A DNA stretch of 64,000 bases from Weizmannia acidilactici (GCF_008974185.1 NZ_BKZP01000016.1:1-64000); one strand, 5' to 3'. Positions 53,279 through 62,461 are shown, numbered from the stretch's first letter. Numbers and translations are program-made. Notes: generated by a model not told the origin, from the letters alone.

Positions 53279-53881
53279 TCAAATTTTTTTGGCTTTAAAA
53301 ACATAATACCCTTTTTCTTTGCCAATCAAATCGACTCCACCAAACAACCGTTCTAATTTTTTCCTTGCAGAAGGGGCGCCCTGCTTCTTTTGGATGACCA
53401 CCCAAAGTTCCCCGTTTGTTACAAGATGCCGAAAACTTTCCTCAAACATCCGATAGACAAGCTGCTTGCCGGCCCTAATTGGCGGATTGGTCACGATGAG
53501 CGCGAACTGATCGGCTCTGATGTTTTCAAAAATATCGCTTTTGTAAATGGAAGCATTTGAAATATGGTTATTGGCGGCGTTTTTCTTTGCCAGTTCAACC
53601 GCCCGTTCGTTAATGTCTACCATATGGACTTCGCGGCCGGGGAAAGATTTTGCCAGCGCCAAACCGATCGGGCCGTAGCCGCAGCCCAAATCAAGAATCG
53701 GCCCGTCCGCTTCCGGCAGCGTGACGCGCTCGACTAATACACGCGAACCGAAATCCACTTCTTTTTTCGAAAAAACGCCTTGGTCTGTTTGAAAATGGAA
53801 GGAATGCCCTCTTAATGTAAAGGCCCAGTCCATCGGGTTGCTCTTTACTTCAGGGTGTTGCGAATAGTAATGTTCAGCCAT
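53279..53881 (-). CDS. ybxB: Class I SAM-dependent methyltransferase YbxB (RsmC-like)
   Basis: 200 residues. SAM-binding ILDLGCGYGPIGLALA at about 67-80, HMVDINERAVELAKKN, and the catalytic NPPIRAGK typical of RsmC/RlmG-type guanine-N2 methyltransferases. Probably modifies 16S rRNA. B. subtilis has ybxB in the same place between rplL and rpoB. The ribosome site before 53881 is weak (GTGGGACG). Confidence 0.88.
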   Translation of the reverse strand: MAEHYYSQHPEVKSNPMDWAFTLRGHSFHFQTDQGVFSKKEVDFGSRVLVERVTLPEADGPILDLGCGYGPIGLALAKSFPGREVHMVDINERAVELAKKNAANNHISNASIYKSDIFENIRADQFALIVTNPPIRAGKQLVYRMFEESFRHLVTNGELWVVIQKKQGAPSARKKLERLFGGVDLIGKEKGYYVFKAKKI

Positions 53882-53937
53882 ATCGTCCCACGCTTTCTTA
53901 GAGGGTTGAGGTCATTACAGGAGAAAATGAGATGTTG

Positions 53938-53968
53938 AAAAAAGCCCGCGTTCATGCGGGCTTTTTTT
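53938..53968 (-). terminator. Terminator after rplL
   Basis: AGCCCGC (53943-53949) pairs with GCGGGCT (53956-53962); A-run before and T-run after, so it works on both strands. Placed 12 bases after the rplL stop, ahead of ybxB. Confidence 0.9.
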
Positions 53969-53979
53969 CTAAAAGGCTC

Positions 53980-54345
53980 TTACTTCAATTCTACGCCGGC
54001 GCCAACTTCTTCAAGTTTCGCTTTAATTTCTTCAGCTTCTTCTTTCGATACGCCTTCTTTAAGCGGTTTTGGAGCATTGTCAACAAGTTCTTTCGCTTCT
54101 TTAAGACCAAGGCCTGTGATTTCGCGGACAACTTTGATGACTTTGATTTTTTGTGCACCGGCTTCAGCCAATACAACATCAAATTCAGTTTTTTCTGCAG
54201 CAGCATCTCCGCCTGCAGCGCCGCCTACAACAGCAACCGGTGCAGCAGCAGTTACGCCGAATTCTTCTTCAATTGCTTTTACAAGTTCGTTCAATTCAAG
54301 AACTGTCATTTCTTTGACAGCAGAGATGATTTCTTCTTTCGTCAT
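53980..54345 (-). CDS. rplL: 50S ribosomal protein L7/L12
   Basis: 121 residues, bL12, the multicopy stalk protein that recruits translation factors. N-terminal dimer domain with [20 protein letters not shown], an Ala/Gly-rich hinge (about 35-52), and C-terminal domain [24 protein letters not shown] (read in pieces). AGGAGGATTTAGAA precedes the ATG. 47 bp after rplJ. Confidence 0.98.
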   Translation of the reverse strand: MTKEEIISAVKEMTVLELNELVKAIEEEFGVTAAAPVAVVGGAAGGDAAAEKTEFDVVLAEAGAQKIKVIKVVREITGLGLKEAKELVDNAPKPLKEGVSKEEAEEIKAKLEEVGAGVELK

Positions 54346-54392
54346 TTCTAAATCCTCCTAATATCAATATTTTTTATCCTGTAAACTTCAAA

Positions 54393-54893
54393 TTAAGCAC
54401 CTTGTTCTTCTTTTTGGTCCGCAACAGCTTTCGCCGCAAGTGCAAGGTTGCGGATCGGAGCCTGCAGCACGCTAAGCAGCATCGAAAGCAGGCCTTCGCG
54501 GGAAGGAAGCGATGCAAGGGCTTTGATTTCATCAACGGTTGCAACATTGCCTTCGATCACGCCCGCTTTGATTTCCAAAGCTTCATGGTCTTTCGCGAAA
54601 TCGCTCAAGATTTTCGCAGGTGCTACAACGTCCTCGGCACTGAATGCGATCGCGTTCGGGCCGGTGAGGACATCATTCAGGCCGGTTAGCTCGGCAGCTT
54701 CCACAGCACGGCGTGTCAAAGTGTTTTTGTAAACTTTGAAATCAACGCCTGCTTCACGGAGCTGTTTACGCAGTTCGGTGACTTCAGCAACGTTTAAGCC
54801 ACGGTAATCCACAACAATAGTGGACACGCTTGATTTAAATTTTTCGGTGATTTCTTCCACCACTTGTTTCTTTTGTTCAATTGCACTGCTCAT
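54393..54893 (-). CDS. rplJ: 50S ribosomal protein L10
   Basis: 166 residues, uL10, the base of the L12 stalk and repressor of its own leader. [39 protein letters not shown] and [11 protein letters not shown] are typical; the C-terminal helix for L12 dimers ends [14 protein letters not shown] at 54893 follows GGAGGTGTCAAG; a 19-codon upward extension runs into the leader terminator. Confidence 0.97.
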   Translation of the reverse strand: MSSAIEQKKQVVEEITEKFKSSVSTIVVDYRGLNVAEVTELRKQLREAGVDFKVYKNTLTRRAVEAAELTGLNDVLTGPNAIAFSAEDVVAPAKILSDFAKDHEALEIKAGVIEGNVATVDEIKALASLPSREGLLSMLLSVLQAPIRNLALAAKAVADQKEEQGA

Positions 54894-54934
54894 CTTGACA
54901 CCTCCTACAGATATTCTTGATGAACATTCATACC

Positions 54935-54970
54935 AAACAAAAACCTCCATATCCGAGACATGGAGGTTTT
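54935..54970 (-). terminator. Leader terminator before rplJ (attenuator)
   Basis: AAAACCTCCAT (54940-54950) pairs fully with ATGGAGGTTTT (54960-54970), followed on the minus strand by TTTTTG. It sits between the L10 leader and rplJ, so it would stop transcription unless the leader fold prevents it. Confidence 0.8.
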
Positions 54971-54989
54971 ATGCATACACAAGCCTGAA

Positions 54990-55075
54990 ACAGGCCGGTT
55001 TTCTATACGCATTACCTCGGCAGGACATTAAGCCGGATGGCACCTGCTGTCTACGGTACAAATGTTTTCTTTTTA
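54990..55075 (-). ncRNA. L10 ribosomal-protein leader RNA
   Basis: Minus strand contains the conserved run CAGCAGGTGCC...GGCTTAATGTCCTGCCGAGGT...TATAGAAAACCGGCC, which matches the L10 leader of Bacillus as I know it, upstream of rplJ-rplL. L10(L12)4 binding to it controls the terminator at 54935-54970. Confidence 0.75.
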
Positions 55076-55120
55076 AGCTAGTTTACATTATATCAAGACA
55101 TGTTTGGCATGTCAAAGGGA

Positions 55121-55819
55121 TTATTTAACTGCAAAAGAAGATGGGTCAATTTTTACACCAGGGCCCATTGTCGACGTAACAGAAATATTTTTCATGTAAG
55201 TGCCTTTTGCAGTAGACGGTTTTGCTTTCACCAAAGTTTCAAATAAAGTCGTAAGGTTTTCGACGAGTTTTTCCGTTTCGAAAGATGTTTTTCCGATCGG
55301 GGCGTGGATATTTCCCGCTTTGTCAACGCGGTATTCCACTTTACCGGCTTTGATGTCCTGAACCGCTTTTGCAACATCAAATGTTACAGTGCCGGTTTTC
55401 GGGTTCGGCATTAAACCCCTCGGCCCGAGGATGCGGCCCAATTTACCGACTTCGCCCATCATGTCAGGCGTTGCGACGATAACATCGAAGTCAAACCAGC
55501 CTTGCTGGATTTTATTAATGTAATCCGTATCACCGACATAATCGGCACCGGCTGCTTCTGCTTCTTTCAGTTTTTCGCCTTTCGCAAAAACGAGCACGCG
55601 TTGGGTTTTACCTGTTCCGTTCGGAAGCACAACAGCGCCGCGGATTTGCTGGTCCGCTTTTTTCGGATCTACACCTAAACGGAATGCAGCTTCAACCGTT
55701 GCGTCGAATTTTGCATAGCTTGTTTTTTTCACGAGTTCAATTGCTTCTTGCACCGGGTAAGCTTTGGAGCGGTCAACCAATTTCAAAGCTTCAACATACT
55801 TTTTACCTTTTTTTGCCAT
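55121..55819 (-). CDS. rplA: 50S ribosomal protein L1
   Basis: 232 residues, uL1, the mobile L1 stalk that moves E-site t[51 protein letters not shown] (read in pieces), [19 protein letters not shown] and [16 protein letters not shown] are typical. Start at 55819 after GAGGAGG; the frame runs on 26 codons through the ribosome site and a hairpin and is not used. 112 bp after rplK. Confidence 0.97.
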   Translation of the reverse strand: MAKKGKKYVEALKLVDRSKAYPVQEAIELVKKTSYAKFDATVEAAFRLGVDPKKADQQIRGAVVLPNGTGKTQRVLVFAKGEKLKEAEAAGADYVGDTDYINKIQQGWFDFDVIVATPDMMGEVGKLGRILGPRGLMPNPKTGTVTFDVAKAVQDIKAGKVEYRVDKAGNIHAPIGKTSFETEKLVENLTTLFETLVKAKPSTAKGTYMKNISVTSTMGPGVKIDPSSFAVK

Positions 55820-55865
55820 TCTTTTTTCCTCCTCAATTGTGGTTTTAACGGATAAACCTCCCACG

Positions 55866-55899
55866 AAAAAGGTTGCGAGCACATTTTCGCATCGCAACC
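55866..55899 (-). terminator. Hairpin with T-run between rplK and rplA
   Basis: GGTTGCGA (55871-55878) pairs with TCGCAACC (55892-55899), loop 13 bases; five T follow on the minus strand (55870-55866). Looks like a terminator inside the rplKA operon, or an L1-controlled leader element. Confidence 0.6.
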
Positions 55900-55931
55900 C
55901 CGTTGGACAGAAACCATTTTTCGCGCATGGA

Positions 55932-56357
55932 TCAGTCTTCGATTACAATCCCCATGCTGCGCGCAGTGCCTTCAACCATGCGCATAGCCGCTTCAACGCT
56001 TGCTGCATTTAAATCAGGCATTTTCGTTTCCGCGATTTCACGTACTTTGTCACGTTTTATCGTCGCCACTTTATTGCGGTTCGGCTCGCCGGAACCGGAC
56101 TCAATGCCGGCAGCTTTTTTCAGCAAAACCGCAGCTGGCGGGGTTTTCGTAATGAATGTAAATGAACGGTCCTCAAATACCGTGATTTCAACAGGAATAA
56201 TCAGGCCTGCTTGATCTGCAGTACGTGCGTTAAATTCTTTACAAAATCCCATGATGTTGACGCCGGCTTGACCCAGTGCAGGACCAACAGGTGGTGCAGG
56301 GTTTGCTTTTCCGGCAGGAATCTGTAATTTAACAATTTTTACTACTTTTTTAGCCAC
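55932..56357 (-). CDS. rplK: 50S ribosomal protein L11
   Basis: 141 residues, uL11, binds the GTPase-associated rRNA and is needed for RelA activation. [30 protein letters not shown] (read in pieces, including the thiostrepton-site prolines) and [12 protein letters not shown] at the end. The start is GTG at 56357 with AAGGAGGTG about seven bases upstream; no ATG fits. Own promoter at 56590-56618. Confidence 0.97.
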   Translation of the reverse strand: MAKKVVKIVKLQIPAGKANPAPPVGPALGQAGVNIMGFCKEFNARTADQAGLIIPVEITVFEDRSFTFITKTPPAAVLLKKAAGIESGSGEPNRNKVATIKRDKVREIAETKMPDLNAASVEAAMRMVEGTARSMGIVIED

Positions 56358-56589
56358 GAGACACACCTCCTTAAGTCCGTGATGTGGTAATAGGGGACTC
56401 GCCCTCCCACTCAAACAAACAAATCTCTCTATTTAAAATAAAGATGATATGAATTGTTCAGTGTCTGTTCAAGCATAGGCCCGGTTCCGGCAGACAAAAC
56501 CCGCAGCGCCGTATGCATCCACAGCTGTTCCGCACTGCTTCGCCTCCCTGTTCAGGGCGCATCTGCTAAAGAACATACTGACTTATAAC

Positions 56590-56618
56590 ATATTATCATC
56601 TACTGATGGGGATTTCAA
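56590..56618 (-). promoter_or_regulatory. Sigma-A promoter of rplK-rplA
   Basis: Minus strand -35 TTGAAA (56618-56613), 17 bases, -10 TAATAT (56595-56590). The leader to rplK is about 225 bases and contains several GC-rich hairpins (for example around 56520-56570) whose class I could not recognise. Confidence 0.7.
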
Positions 56619-56630
56619 GTTTTTATCCGA

Positions 56631-57164
56631 TTATATTTTATCAATTTGCTCAAAAACGAGGTCAACCGGAGTTTCCCGCCCGAACATATTGACCATCACT
56701 TTCGCCCGTCCTTTGTCGCGGTCCATATCAATGATTTTGCCGGCAAAATTCGCAAACGGCCCTTCTTTTACCGTGACGGGTTCGCCGATTTCAAAGTCGA
56801 CATCCGCCCGCTTTTCTTCCATTCCCATCCGTTTTAAGATGGTATTGATTTCTTCCGGCAGAAGCGGCGTCGGTTTCGATCCCGAGCCTGATGAACCGAC
56901 AAAACCCGTTACTCCGGGCGTGTTCCGGACAACATACCACGAATCGTCCGTCATGACCATTTCCACAAGGACATAACCGGGGAATACTTTCCGTTTGACG
57001 GCTTTTTTCTTATCGTTTTTTACTTCGACTTCTTCTTCTTCCGGCACAACGACGCGGAAAATTTTATCCTGCATCCCCATGGATTCCACGCGTTTTTCCA
57101 AATTGGCTTTTACTTTATTTTCATAACCTGAATACGTATGCACAACATACCAGTTTTTTTCCAT
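56631..57164 (-). CDS. nusG: Transcription elongation factor NusG
   Basis: 177 residues. N-terminal NGN domain with WYVVHTYSGYENKVKANLE, VFPGYVLVEMVMTDDSWYVVRNTPGVTGFVG (read in pieces), and a C-terminal KOW domain with VKEGPFANFAGKI. It binds the polymerase clamp; in B. subtilis it promotes pausing. 148 bp after secE, separated by a terminator hairpin. Confidence 0.97.
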   Translation of the reverse strand: MEKNWYVVHTYSGYENKVKANLEKRVESMGMQDKIFRVVVPEEEEVEVKNDKKKAVKRKVFPGYVLVEMVMTDDSWYVVRNTPGVTGFVGSSGSGSKPTPLLPEEINTILKRMGMEEKRADVDFEIGEPVTVKEGPFANFAGKIIDMDRDKGRAKVMVNMFGRETPVDLVFEQIDKI

Positions 57165-57218
57165 TTATTAGGACTTGATGTCCGTCCCTCCCTACTGGTC
57201 TTTTAAAATTTCAGCAAA

Positions 57219-57241
57219 TGAAAAAACCCGTTAACCGGGTT
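57219..57241 (-). terminator. Terminator between secE and nusG
   Basis: Minus strand AACCCG (57241-57236) pairs with CGGGTT (57230-57225) over five bases, then a T-run TTTT (57224-57221). Short but well formed; it would reduce read-through from secE into nusG. Confidence 0.7.
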
Positions 57242-57312
57242 AGAGTCGTTGCTTATGATATTTCCATTATACCATGATTAAACAAGGATTATTCAAGAGA
57301 AAATTAATAATC

Positions 57313-57498
57313 TTACAGCGTACTTTCAGCCCACCGGATGATTGCGGAAATCCCTAAATCGATCACAACAAAAAATAGTGTTAAAAAAGCAACAGTTGCA
57401 ATGACCGTAATGGTATATTTGACCAGCTCTTTGCGGGTCGGCCAGCTGACTTTTCGCATCTCGGAAGATACATTACGGAAAAACTTTGTGATGGACAT
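57313..57498 (-). CDS. secE: SecE, protein translocase subunit
   Basis: 61 residues, the short Gram-positive form. Amphipathic N-terminal segment with FRNVSSEMRKVSWPTRKELVKYT (read in pieces; the conserved KVSWPTRKE clamps SecY) and one membrane helix (about 30-50). AGGTTTGAATAC precedes the ATG. Between rpmGB and nusG as usual. Confidence 0.96.
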   Translation of the reverse strand: MSITKFFRNVSSEMRKVSWPTRKELVKYTITVIATVAFLTLFFVVIDLGISAIIRWAESTL

Positions 57499-57532
57499 GT
57501 ATTCAAACCTCCAAATAAGTTCAAGTTCGCCA

Positions 57533-57679
57533 TTATTTTGTATCGCGGTGGATAATGTACGCCTGGCAATGTTTGCAAAACTTTTTCAGCTCTATTCTCC
57601 TGGCCTGTTTGTCATGGACAACGGTTGTGTAATTGCGCGAACCGCACCTGGAGCAGGCAAGCGCCACTTTCTTTCGCAT
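57533..57679 (-). CDS. rpmGB: 50S ribosomal protein L33
   Basis: 48 residues, bL33. MRKKVALACSRCGSRNYTT carries Cys9-x2-Cys12 and FCKHCQ carries Cys36-x2-Cys39, so this is the zinc-binding C+ form with all four ligands. From memory the B. subtilis 168 gene at this site is disrupted; here it is intact. Stop is 35 bp before the secE start. Confidence 0.92.
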   Translation of the reverse strand: MRKKVALACSRCGSRNYTTVVHDKQARRIELKKFCKHCQAYIIHRDTK

Positions 57680-57779
57680 ATTGTCACCAGCTGTCTAAAA
57701 ATTTGCAGATTACGGAATCAGCACGATCCGCGGATTCCGCGCCTGTAAATCCATTTATTACAAAATTTTATTTTAGGCA

Positions 57780-57904
57780 TGTTGATGATCGCGAAATCCG
57801 CTTCACACATGACACGACCGCGGGCCTCCCCGTACAACTACGGGCTGCGGGGCCCCGATAGCCCGCTTTCCCGCAGGAACTCCAAAAATTCACGATCATC
57901 AACA
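57780..57904. repeat. Large inverted repeat in the leader of rpmGB-secE
   Basis: TGTTGATGATCG (57780-57791) and CGATCATCAACA (57893-57904) are perfect inverted 12-mers enclosing a GC-rich core with inner GCGGG/CCCGC pairs. The left arm runs into CGCGAAATCCGCTT, also found at 25647-25660. Lies in the 333-bp gap between sigH and rpmGB, downstream of the promoter at 57943-57971, so it would be transcribed. Confidence 0.65.
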
Positions 57905-57942
57905 TTATTTTAGCATAGCCTGATTTTAAAATACTACACTCC

Positions 57943-57971
57943 AACATAACACGGCGGAAAGCGCGTGTCAA
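57943..57971 (-). promoter_or_regulatory. Sigma-A promoter of rpmGB-secE
   Basis: Minus strand -35 TTGACA (57971-57966), 17 bases, -10 TATGTT (57948-57943) with an upstream TGT (extended -10). It would give a leader of about 255 bases that contains the inverted repeat 57780-57904. Confidence 0.75.
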
Positions 57972-58012
57972 TAACACCTGCAAGCAAGCGGGGAATTTCC
58001 GTGCCAGCCTGC

Positions 58013-58666
58013 TTAGTATGTCAGTTCTTTCATTTCCAAAAAACGTTCCAGTTTCTTTTTTACCCTTTGTAAAGCGTTATCAATTGATTTTACATGACGG
58101 TTCAATTCTTCTGAAATTTCCTGGTAGGACTGCCCGTCCAGGTAAAGGGCGAGCACTTTCCTTTCCAAGTCGCTGAGCAGCTCGGATATTTTATCTTCAA
58201 TATTGACATATTTTTCACGAATCAGGATTAATTCTTCGGGGTTGGAGATTCTTGCGCAGGTAATGACGTCCATTAAGGTGCGGTCGGATTCTTCGTCATA
58301 AATCGGCTTGTCCAGAGAAATGTAAGAATTAAGCGGTATATGCTTTTGGCGGGTGGCAGTCTTAATGGCGGTAATCATTTGCCGGGTGATGCATAATTCG
58401 GCAAAAGCTTTAAAAGACGTAAGCTTGTCCTCTTTATAATCGCGGATGGCTTTGTATAATCCAATCATCCCTTCCTGGACAATATCTTCACGGTCTGCGC
58501 CGATTAAAAAATAAGAGCGCGCTTTTGCCCTGACAAAATTCCTGTACTTTTGAATCAAGTAATCCAATGCTTCACTTTCGCCGCTGTGAATGCATTCAAC
58601 CAACTCTTCGTCCTGCATCATGCCGTATCTTTCTTCATATGCTGCCTCAACTACATTCAGGTTCAC
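58013..58666 (-). CDS. sigH: Sigma-H, early sporulation and competence sigma factor
   Basis: 217 residues, sigma-70 family without region 1. Region 2 with LIGADREDIVQEGMIGLYKAIRDYK (read in pieces) and region 4 with LDGQSYQEISEELNRHVKSIDNALQRVKKKL (read in pieces), ending in KELTY. Directs transition-state and early sporulation genes such as spo0A and kinA. The start is GTG at 58666 after GGGGGGATACAT. Own promoter at 58699-58728. Confidence 0.97.
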   Translation of the reverse strand: MNLNVVEAAYEERYGMMQDEELVECIHSGESEALDYLIQKYRNFVRAKARSYFLIGADREDIVQEGMIGLYKAIRDYKEDKLTSFKAFAELCITRQMITAIKTATRQKHIPLNSYISLDKPIYDEESDRTLMDVITCARISNPEELILIREKYVNIEDKISELLSDLERKVLALYLDGQSYQEISEELNRHVKSIDNALQRVKKKLERFLEMKELTY

Positions 58667-58698
58667 ATGTATCCCCCCATCGGCATTAGATAAAAATT

Positions 58699-58728
58699 AT
58701 TATACAGTACAGAATTTTCAATCGTCAA
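58699..58728 (-). promoter_or_regulatory. Sigma-A promoter of sigH
   Basis: Minus strand -35 TTGACG (58728-58723), 18 bases, perfect -10 TATAAT (58704-58699), AT-rich around. In B. subtilis sigH is repressed by AbrB at AT-rich DNA; no defined operator could be read. Confidence 0.75.
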
Positions 58729-58735
58729 CCGCCCA

Positions 58736-59242
58736 TTACTTACCCCTGCGCAATTTTTCGAAAATTTCCATGACCTCTTTGCTTAATGGGATTCTTGTTG
58801 CCGGTTTCTCCTCTTGAATTGATTTTACATTTTTTTTGATCTTTTGTTCAATCATTTCCACTTTTGTGAGCAATTCGCGCGCGGAAATCCTTAAAGCGCC
58901 TTGGCCGAATATTTGCCACTGTTCGGTGTAATCGGATGTGGCCACATAAACCTGTGTCATGATATTGTTCAATTTAATGGCCAGTTTTTCAATACATTCA
59001 TCAGCCGTTTCATTTTCTTTTGTAAAAATCACTTCCACTTTGTGGTGGCGGTATTTTTTTTCCAGACCTTTGACCCCGTATGCATCAAATATGACGATGA
59101 CTTTGTCATCCGTAAAACCTTGGTAGTCCGCCATAATCTCTATCAGCCTGTCCCTGGCGGCGCCAAGGTCTTTTTGTTTCAATTTTTGGAGTTCGGGCCA
59201 GGCGCCGATGATGTTATAGCCATCCACCAACAAAATATTCAT
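58736..59242 (-). CDS. rae1: Rae1/YacP, ribosome-associated endoribonuclease (NYN domain)
   Basis: 168 residues. PIN-like NYN domain: ILLVDGYNIIGAWPEL at the N-terminus, VIVIFDAYGV, ENETADECIEKLA and YVATSDYTEQW, giving the acidic metal site. In B. subtilis Rae1 cuts mRNA in the ribosomal A site. Start at 59242 chosen, one base after the rlmB stop. Co-transcribed with mrnC and rlmB. Confidence 0.93.
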   Translation of the reverse strand: MNILLVDGYNIIGAWPELQKLKQKDLGAARDRLIEIMADYQGFTDDKVIVIFDAYGVKGLEKKYRHHKVEVIFTKENETADECIEKLAIKLNNIMTQVYVATSDYTEQWQIFGQGALRISARELLTKVEMIEQKIKKNVKSIQEEKPATRIPLSKEVMEIFEKLRRGK

Positions 59243-59243
59243 C

Positions 59244-59987
59244 TTATTCACCAAGCGGATGGCGCTTCCTGTAAACCTCATACATCAACAGGCCGGCGGC
59301 AACGGAGGCATTGAGCGACGTCACATGCCCGGCCATCGGAAGGCGGATGAGAAAATCGCACGCTTCTTTTACAATTCTGCTCATGCCCCTTCCTTCGCTG
59401 CCGATCACGATACCAAGCGGCAGGCCTGCATCCATTTCCCGGTAGTCGAGGGTTCCGGATGCATCTGTCCCGACAATCCAAACCCCCTGCTTTTTCAACC
59501 CCGCAATCGTCTGTGAAAGATTTGTCACCCGCGCAACCGGAATATGCTCAATCGCACCGGTCGAAGCTTTCGCGACCGTCGCCGTCAATGCCACGGACCG
59601 CCGCTTCGGAATGATCACACCGTGGGCGCCAACCGCATCCGCCGTCCGCAAAATTGACCCGAGGTTATGCGGGTCCTCAAGTTCATCCAGAATCATGATA
59701 AACGGGAGCTCGTTCCGCCCTTCGGCAAGCTTGAACATATCGCCCACTTCCGCATATTTATAAGCGGCAACGAGCGCAACCACGCCCTGATGCGCACTGC
59801 CCGCCATTTGGTCGATTTTTTGCTTCGGAACAAACTGGATGTAGACTTTCCTTTCCCTAGCAAGTTCCATGACCTGCTTCATCGCGCCTTTCTGCGAGCC
59901 TTCCGCAATCCATATTTTATTGATTTCCCGGCCCGCTTTCAAAGCTTCCAGCACCGGGTTTTTGCCCGCTATATATTCTTGGTCCAT
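59244..59987 (-). CDS. rlmB: 23S rRNA (guanosine-2'-O-)-methyltransferase RlmB
   Basis: 247 residues, SpoU/TrmH family with a knotted SAM site: ILDELEDPHNLGSILRTADAVG, VIGSEGRGMSRIVKEACD and IRLPMAGHVTSLNASVAAG (read in pieces). N-terminal substrate-binding domain begins with IAGKNPVLEALKAGR. Expected to methylate G2251 (E. coli numbering). Overlaps the mrnC stop by one base (TAATG). Confidence 0.94.
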   Translation of the reverse strand: MDQEYIAGKNPVLEALKAGREINKIWIAEGSQKGAMKQVMELARERKVYIQFVPKQKIDQMAGSAHQGVVALVAAYKYAEVGDMFKLAEGRNELPFIMILDELEDPHNLGSILRTADAVGAHGVIIPKRRSVALTATVAKASTGAIEHIPVARVTNLSQTIAGLKKQGVWIVGTDASGTLDYREMDAGLPLGIVIGSEGRGMSRIVKEACDFLIRLPMAGHVTSLNASVAAGLLMYEVYRKRHPLGE

Positions 59988-60418
59988 CAGCGCGCCCCTC
60001 CTTTCTTTTCTTCGGCAATTTTGATCGCCTTTTCAATCAATGTTTCCATCCGTTCCCGGTTGCCCGACAAGTAATGATAGCCGATCAGCGCTTCAAAAGC
60101 CGTGCTATGCCGGTATGTCTGCACATCTGTATTTTTCGGGACTGTGCCAGATTTGGCATTTCTCCCCCGCTTGACAACCGCAATTTCTTCTTCCGTCAAA
60201 AGCTGCCCATCCATCAGATGTTTTAAAATCGCAGCCTGTGCCTTGGCCGAAACAAAGTGGACCGCATCCCGGTGGAGCTGGTTCGGCTTCGTTTTCCCTT
60301 GCAGCAAGACATGGTGCCGTATATACTCTTCATATACCGCATCCCCCATATAAGCAAGCGCAAGGCTGTTCAATTGTTTTGGATCTGGAGAGTATCCCTC
60401 CCGGCTTTTTTGGATCAT
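59987..60418 (-). CDS. mrnC: Mini-ribonuclease III
   Basis: 143 residues, a lone RNase III catalytic domain without the RNA-binding domain; matures 23S rRNA ends with help from L3. [16 protein letters not shown] contains the catalytic acidic residues, and [30 protein letters not shown] (read in pieces) the second metal-binding set. ATG at 60418 overlaps the cysS stop by four bases (ATGA) with GGAG six bases upstream; an ATG at 60430 with AAGGAG only four bases away is the alternative. Confidence 0.92.
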   Translation of the reverse strand: MIQKSREGYSPDPKQLNSLALAYMGDAVYEEYIRHHVLLQGKTKPNQLHRDAVHFVSAKAQAAILKHLMDGQLLTEEEIAVVKRGRNAKSGTVPKNTDVQTYRHSTAFEALIGYHYLSGNRERMETLIEKAIKIAEEKKGGAR

Positions 60419-61812
60419 AAGCGTCTCCATCTGACTCCTTGAGGCGTGTCTTCAAGAATAATATTCATTTCTTTCAGCTTGTCGCGGATCTCGTCGGCCA
60501 GTTGGAAATTGCGCATCTTTCTCGCTTCATTCCGCTTTTCAATCAGCGCTTCAATTTCTTCATCGAGCAGCTCTTCTTCTTCTAATTTCAGCCCGAGGAC
60601 GCCGGCGAGCGCTTCAAATTCTTTGATAAATGCCTTGAGCACAACCTCGGATGTATTTTTTTCACGCAAGTAATAGTTCGCCTGCTTCGACAGTTCAAAA
60701 AAAATAGAGATGCCGTTTGCCGTATTAAAATCATCATCCATTTCTTCGACAAACTGGCGCCGTAGGGATTGAACGGACTCCAGCCATTTTTCATCATTTT
60801 CCGCCAGGTTGGCACTTGTCCCGAGGCGGTGTTTGAGGTTTTGATACGATGTTTTGATCCGCTCGAGCCCCGCTCCCGCATTGGCCAGCAATTCTTCGCT
60901 GTAGTTGATCGGGTGGCGGTAATGCACCGACAGCATAAAAAAGCGCAAAACCTGCGGATCGTGGCGCTTGAGTATATCATGGACAAGCACAAAGTTCCCG
61001 AGCGACTTCGACATTTTTTCATTGTCGATATTGATATAGCCGTTATGGAGCCAGTAACGGGCAAACGGCTTGCCTGTCAAAGCTTCCGACTGGGCGATTT
61101 CATTTTCATGGTGCGGGAACGTTAAATCCTGGCCGCCCGCGTGGATATCAATCGTATCGCCCAAGTATTTCCTGGCCATGGCGGAGCACTCAATATGCCA
61201 GCCCGGCCTTCCTTTCCCCCACGGGCTGTCCCACGAGATCTCCCCTTCTTTTGCCGCCTTCCAAAGGGCAAAATCGAGGGCATCGTCTTTCTTTTCCCCC
61301 ACTTCGATTCTCGCACCGGCTTTCAATTCGTCAATAGACTGGTGCGACAATTTCCCGTATTCCGGAAAGCTCCTCGTGCGGTAGTAAACATCGCCGCCGG
61401 ATTCATACGCATAGCCTTTTTCAACCAATTTTTCAATAAAAGCAATGATCGCTTCCATATTTTCGGTTACGCGGGGATGGACGTCTGCATGCCTGCAGCC
61501 GAGCGCCGTAATATCTTCAAAATAAGCCTGGATAAAGCGCTCGCTGATTACCGGCACTTCTTCCCCAAGTTCTTTTGCCGTTTTGATCAATTTATCATCC
61601 ACGTCGGTAAAGTTCGACACGTATTTCACATCATAGCCGCAGAACTCCAAATAGCGCCTGACCGTGTCAAATACAATCGCAGGCCTGGCGTTCCCAATAT
61701 GGATATAATTATAAACTGTCGGGCCGCAAACGTACATTTTTACTTTTCCCTCTTCCAGCGGGATAAACGGCTCCTTTTTTCTTGTTAATGTATTATAAAT
61801 CTGAATGCTCAT
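60415..61812 (-). CDS. cysS: Cysteinyl-tRNA synthetase
   Basis: 465 residues, class I. HIGH motif as HIGNARP (about 38), KMSKS as KMSKSLGN (about 267), zinc site with [10 protein letters not shown] (Cys28), [10 protein letters not shown] and [10 protein letters not shown]. Start overlaps the end of cysE by 20 bases, so cysE-cysS are coupled and share the T-box leader. Confidence 0.97.
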   Translation of the reverse strand: MSIQIYNTLTRKKEPFIPLEEGKVKMYVCGPTVYNYIHIGNARPAIVFDTVRRYLEFCGYDVKYVSNFTDVDDKLIKTAKELGEEVPVISERFIQAYFEDITALGCRHADVHPRVTENMEAIIAFIEKLVEKGYAYESGGDVYYRTRSFPEYGKLSHQSIDELKAGARIEVGEKKDDALDFALWKAAKEGEISWDSPWGKGRPGWHIECSAMARKYLGDTIDIHAGGQDLTFPHHENEIAQSEALTGKPFARYWLHNGYINIDNEKMSKSLGNFVLVHDILKRHDPQVLRFFMLSVHYRHPINYSEELLANAGAGLERIKTSYQNLKHRLGTSANLAENDEKWLESVQSLRRQFVEEMDDDFNTANGISIFFELSKQANYYLREKNTSEVVLKAFIKEFEALAGVLGLKLEEEELLDEEIEALIEKRNEARKMRNFQLADEIRDKLKEMNIILEDTPQGVRWRRL

Positions 61813-62461
61813 ACACTTGTGCTCCTTCCTTTTTCAACCTTTCCAGTTCGCCCCGCAAAGCATCGATTTCCTTCTGCATGCTCTTCAGGCGGTCGGCAAC
61901 GGGATCGGGCAGTTCATTGTGTTTTAAATCTTTTTTGATCTTCACGCCGTTTTGCACGACGACCCGGCCCGGGATACCAACAACGGTGGAATTGGGCGGC
62001 ACATCTTTCAGCACAACCGACCCCGCCCCTATTTTTGAATTTTCCCCAACGGTGATGGAGCCTAATACTTTTGCCCCCGTTGCGATTAATACATTGTCTT
62101 TAATGGTCGGATGACGCTTGCCTTTTTCTTTTCCGGTCCCGCCAAGTGTAACACCTTGGTAAACCGTTACGTTATCCCCGATTTCACACGTTTCCCCGAT
62201 CACAACCCCCATACCGTGGTCGATGAAAAACCGCCTGCCGATCTGCGCACCAGGATGGATCTCAATGCCGGTCAGGAAGCGGCTCAGCTGGGAAATCACA
62301 CGGGCGATGAAAAAGAATTTCTTTTTATAGAAAAAGTGTGCGATCCGGTGCGCCCAAATGGCATGCAGCCCGGAATAAGTCAAAATCACTTCAAAATAAG
62401 TCCTTGCTGCCGGATCCTGGTCAAAAACCACTTCAATATCTTCCTTCAGCCTTTTAAACAT
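61793..62461 (-). CDS. cysE: Serine O-acetyltransferase
   Basis: 222 residues. Makes O-acetylserine for cysteine synthesis. An N-terminal helical part is followed by a left-handed beta-helix of hexapeptide repeats (about 65-170): [25 protein letters not shown] (read in pieces, with catalytic Asp-His), [13 protein letters not shown]. The tail after residue 185 is longer than needed and coiled-coil-like ([22 protein letters not shown], read in pieces). ATG at 62461 with AAAGGGGAGC upstream; the frame extends into the T-box leader but is not used there. Confidence 0.96.
   Translation of the reverse strand: MFKRLKEDIEVVFDQDPAARTYFEVILTYSGLHAIWAHRIAHFFYKKKFFFIARVISQLSRFLTGIEIHPGAQIGRRFFIDHGMGVVIGETCEIGDNVTVYQGVTLGGTGKEKGKRHPTIKDNVLIATGAKVLGSITVGENSKIGAGSVVLKDVPPNSTVVGIPGRVVVQNGVKIKKDLKHNELPDPVADRLKSMQKEIDALRGELERLKKEGAQVYEHSDL

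Noticed and set aside
57768-57983. 71-codon minus-strand frame between sigH and rpmGB
   Set aside because: Lies across the promoter and the large inverted repeat; composition fits a structured leader rather than a protein.
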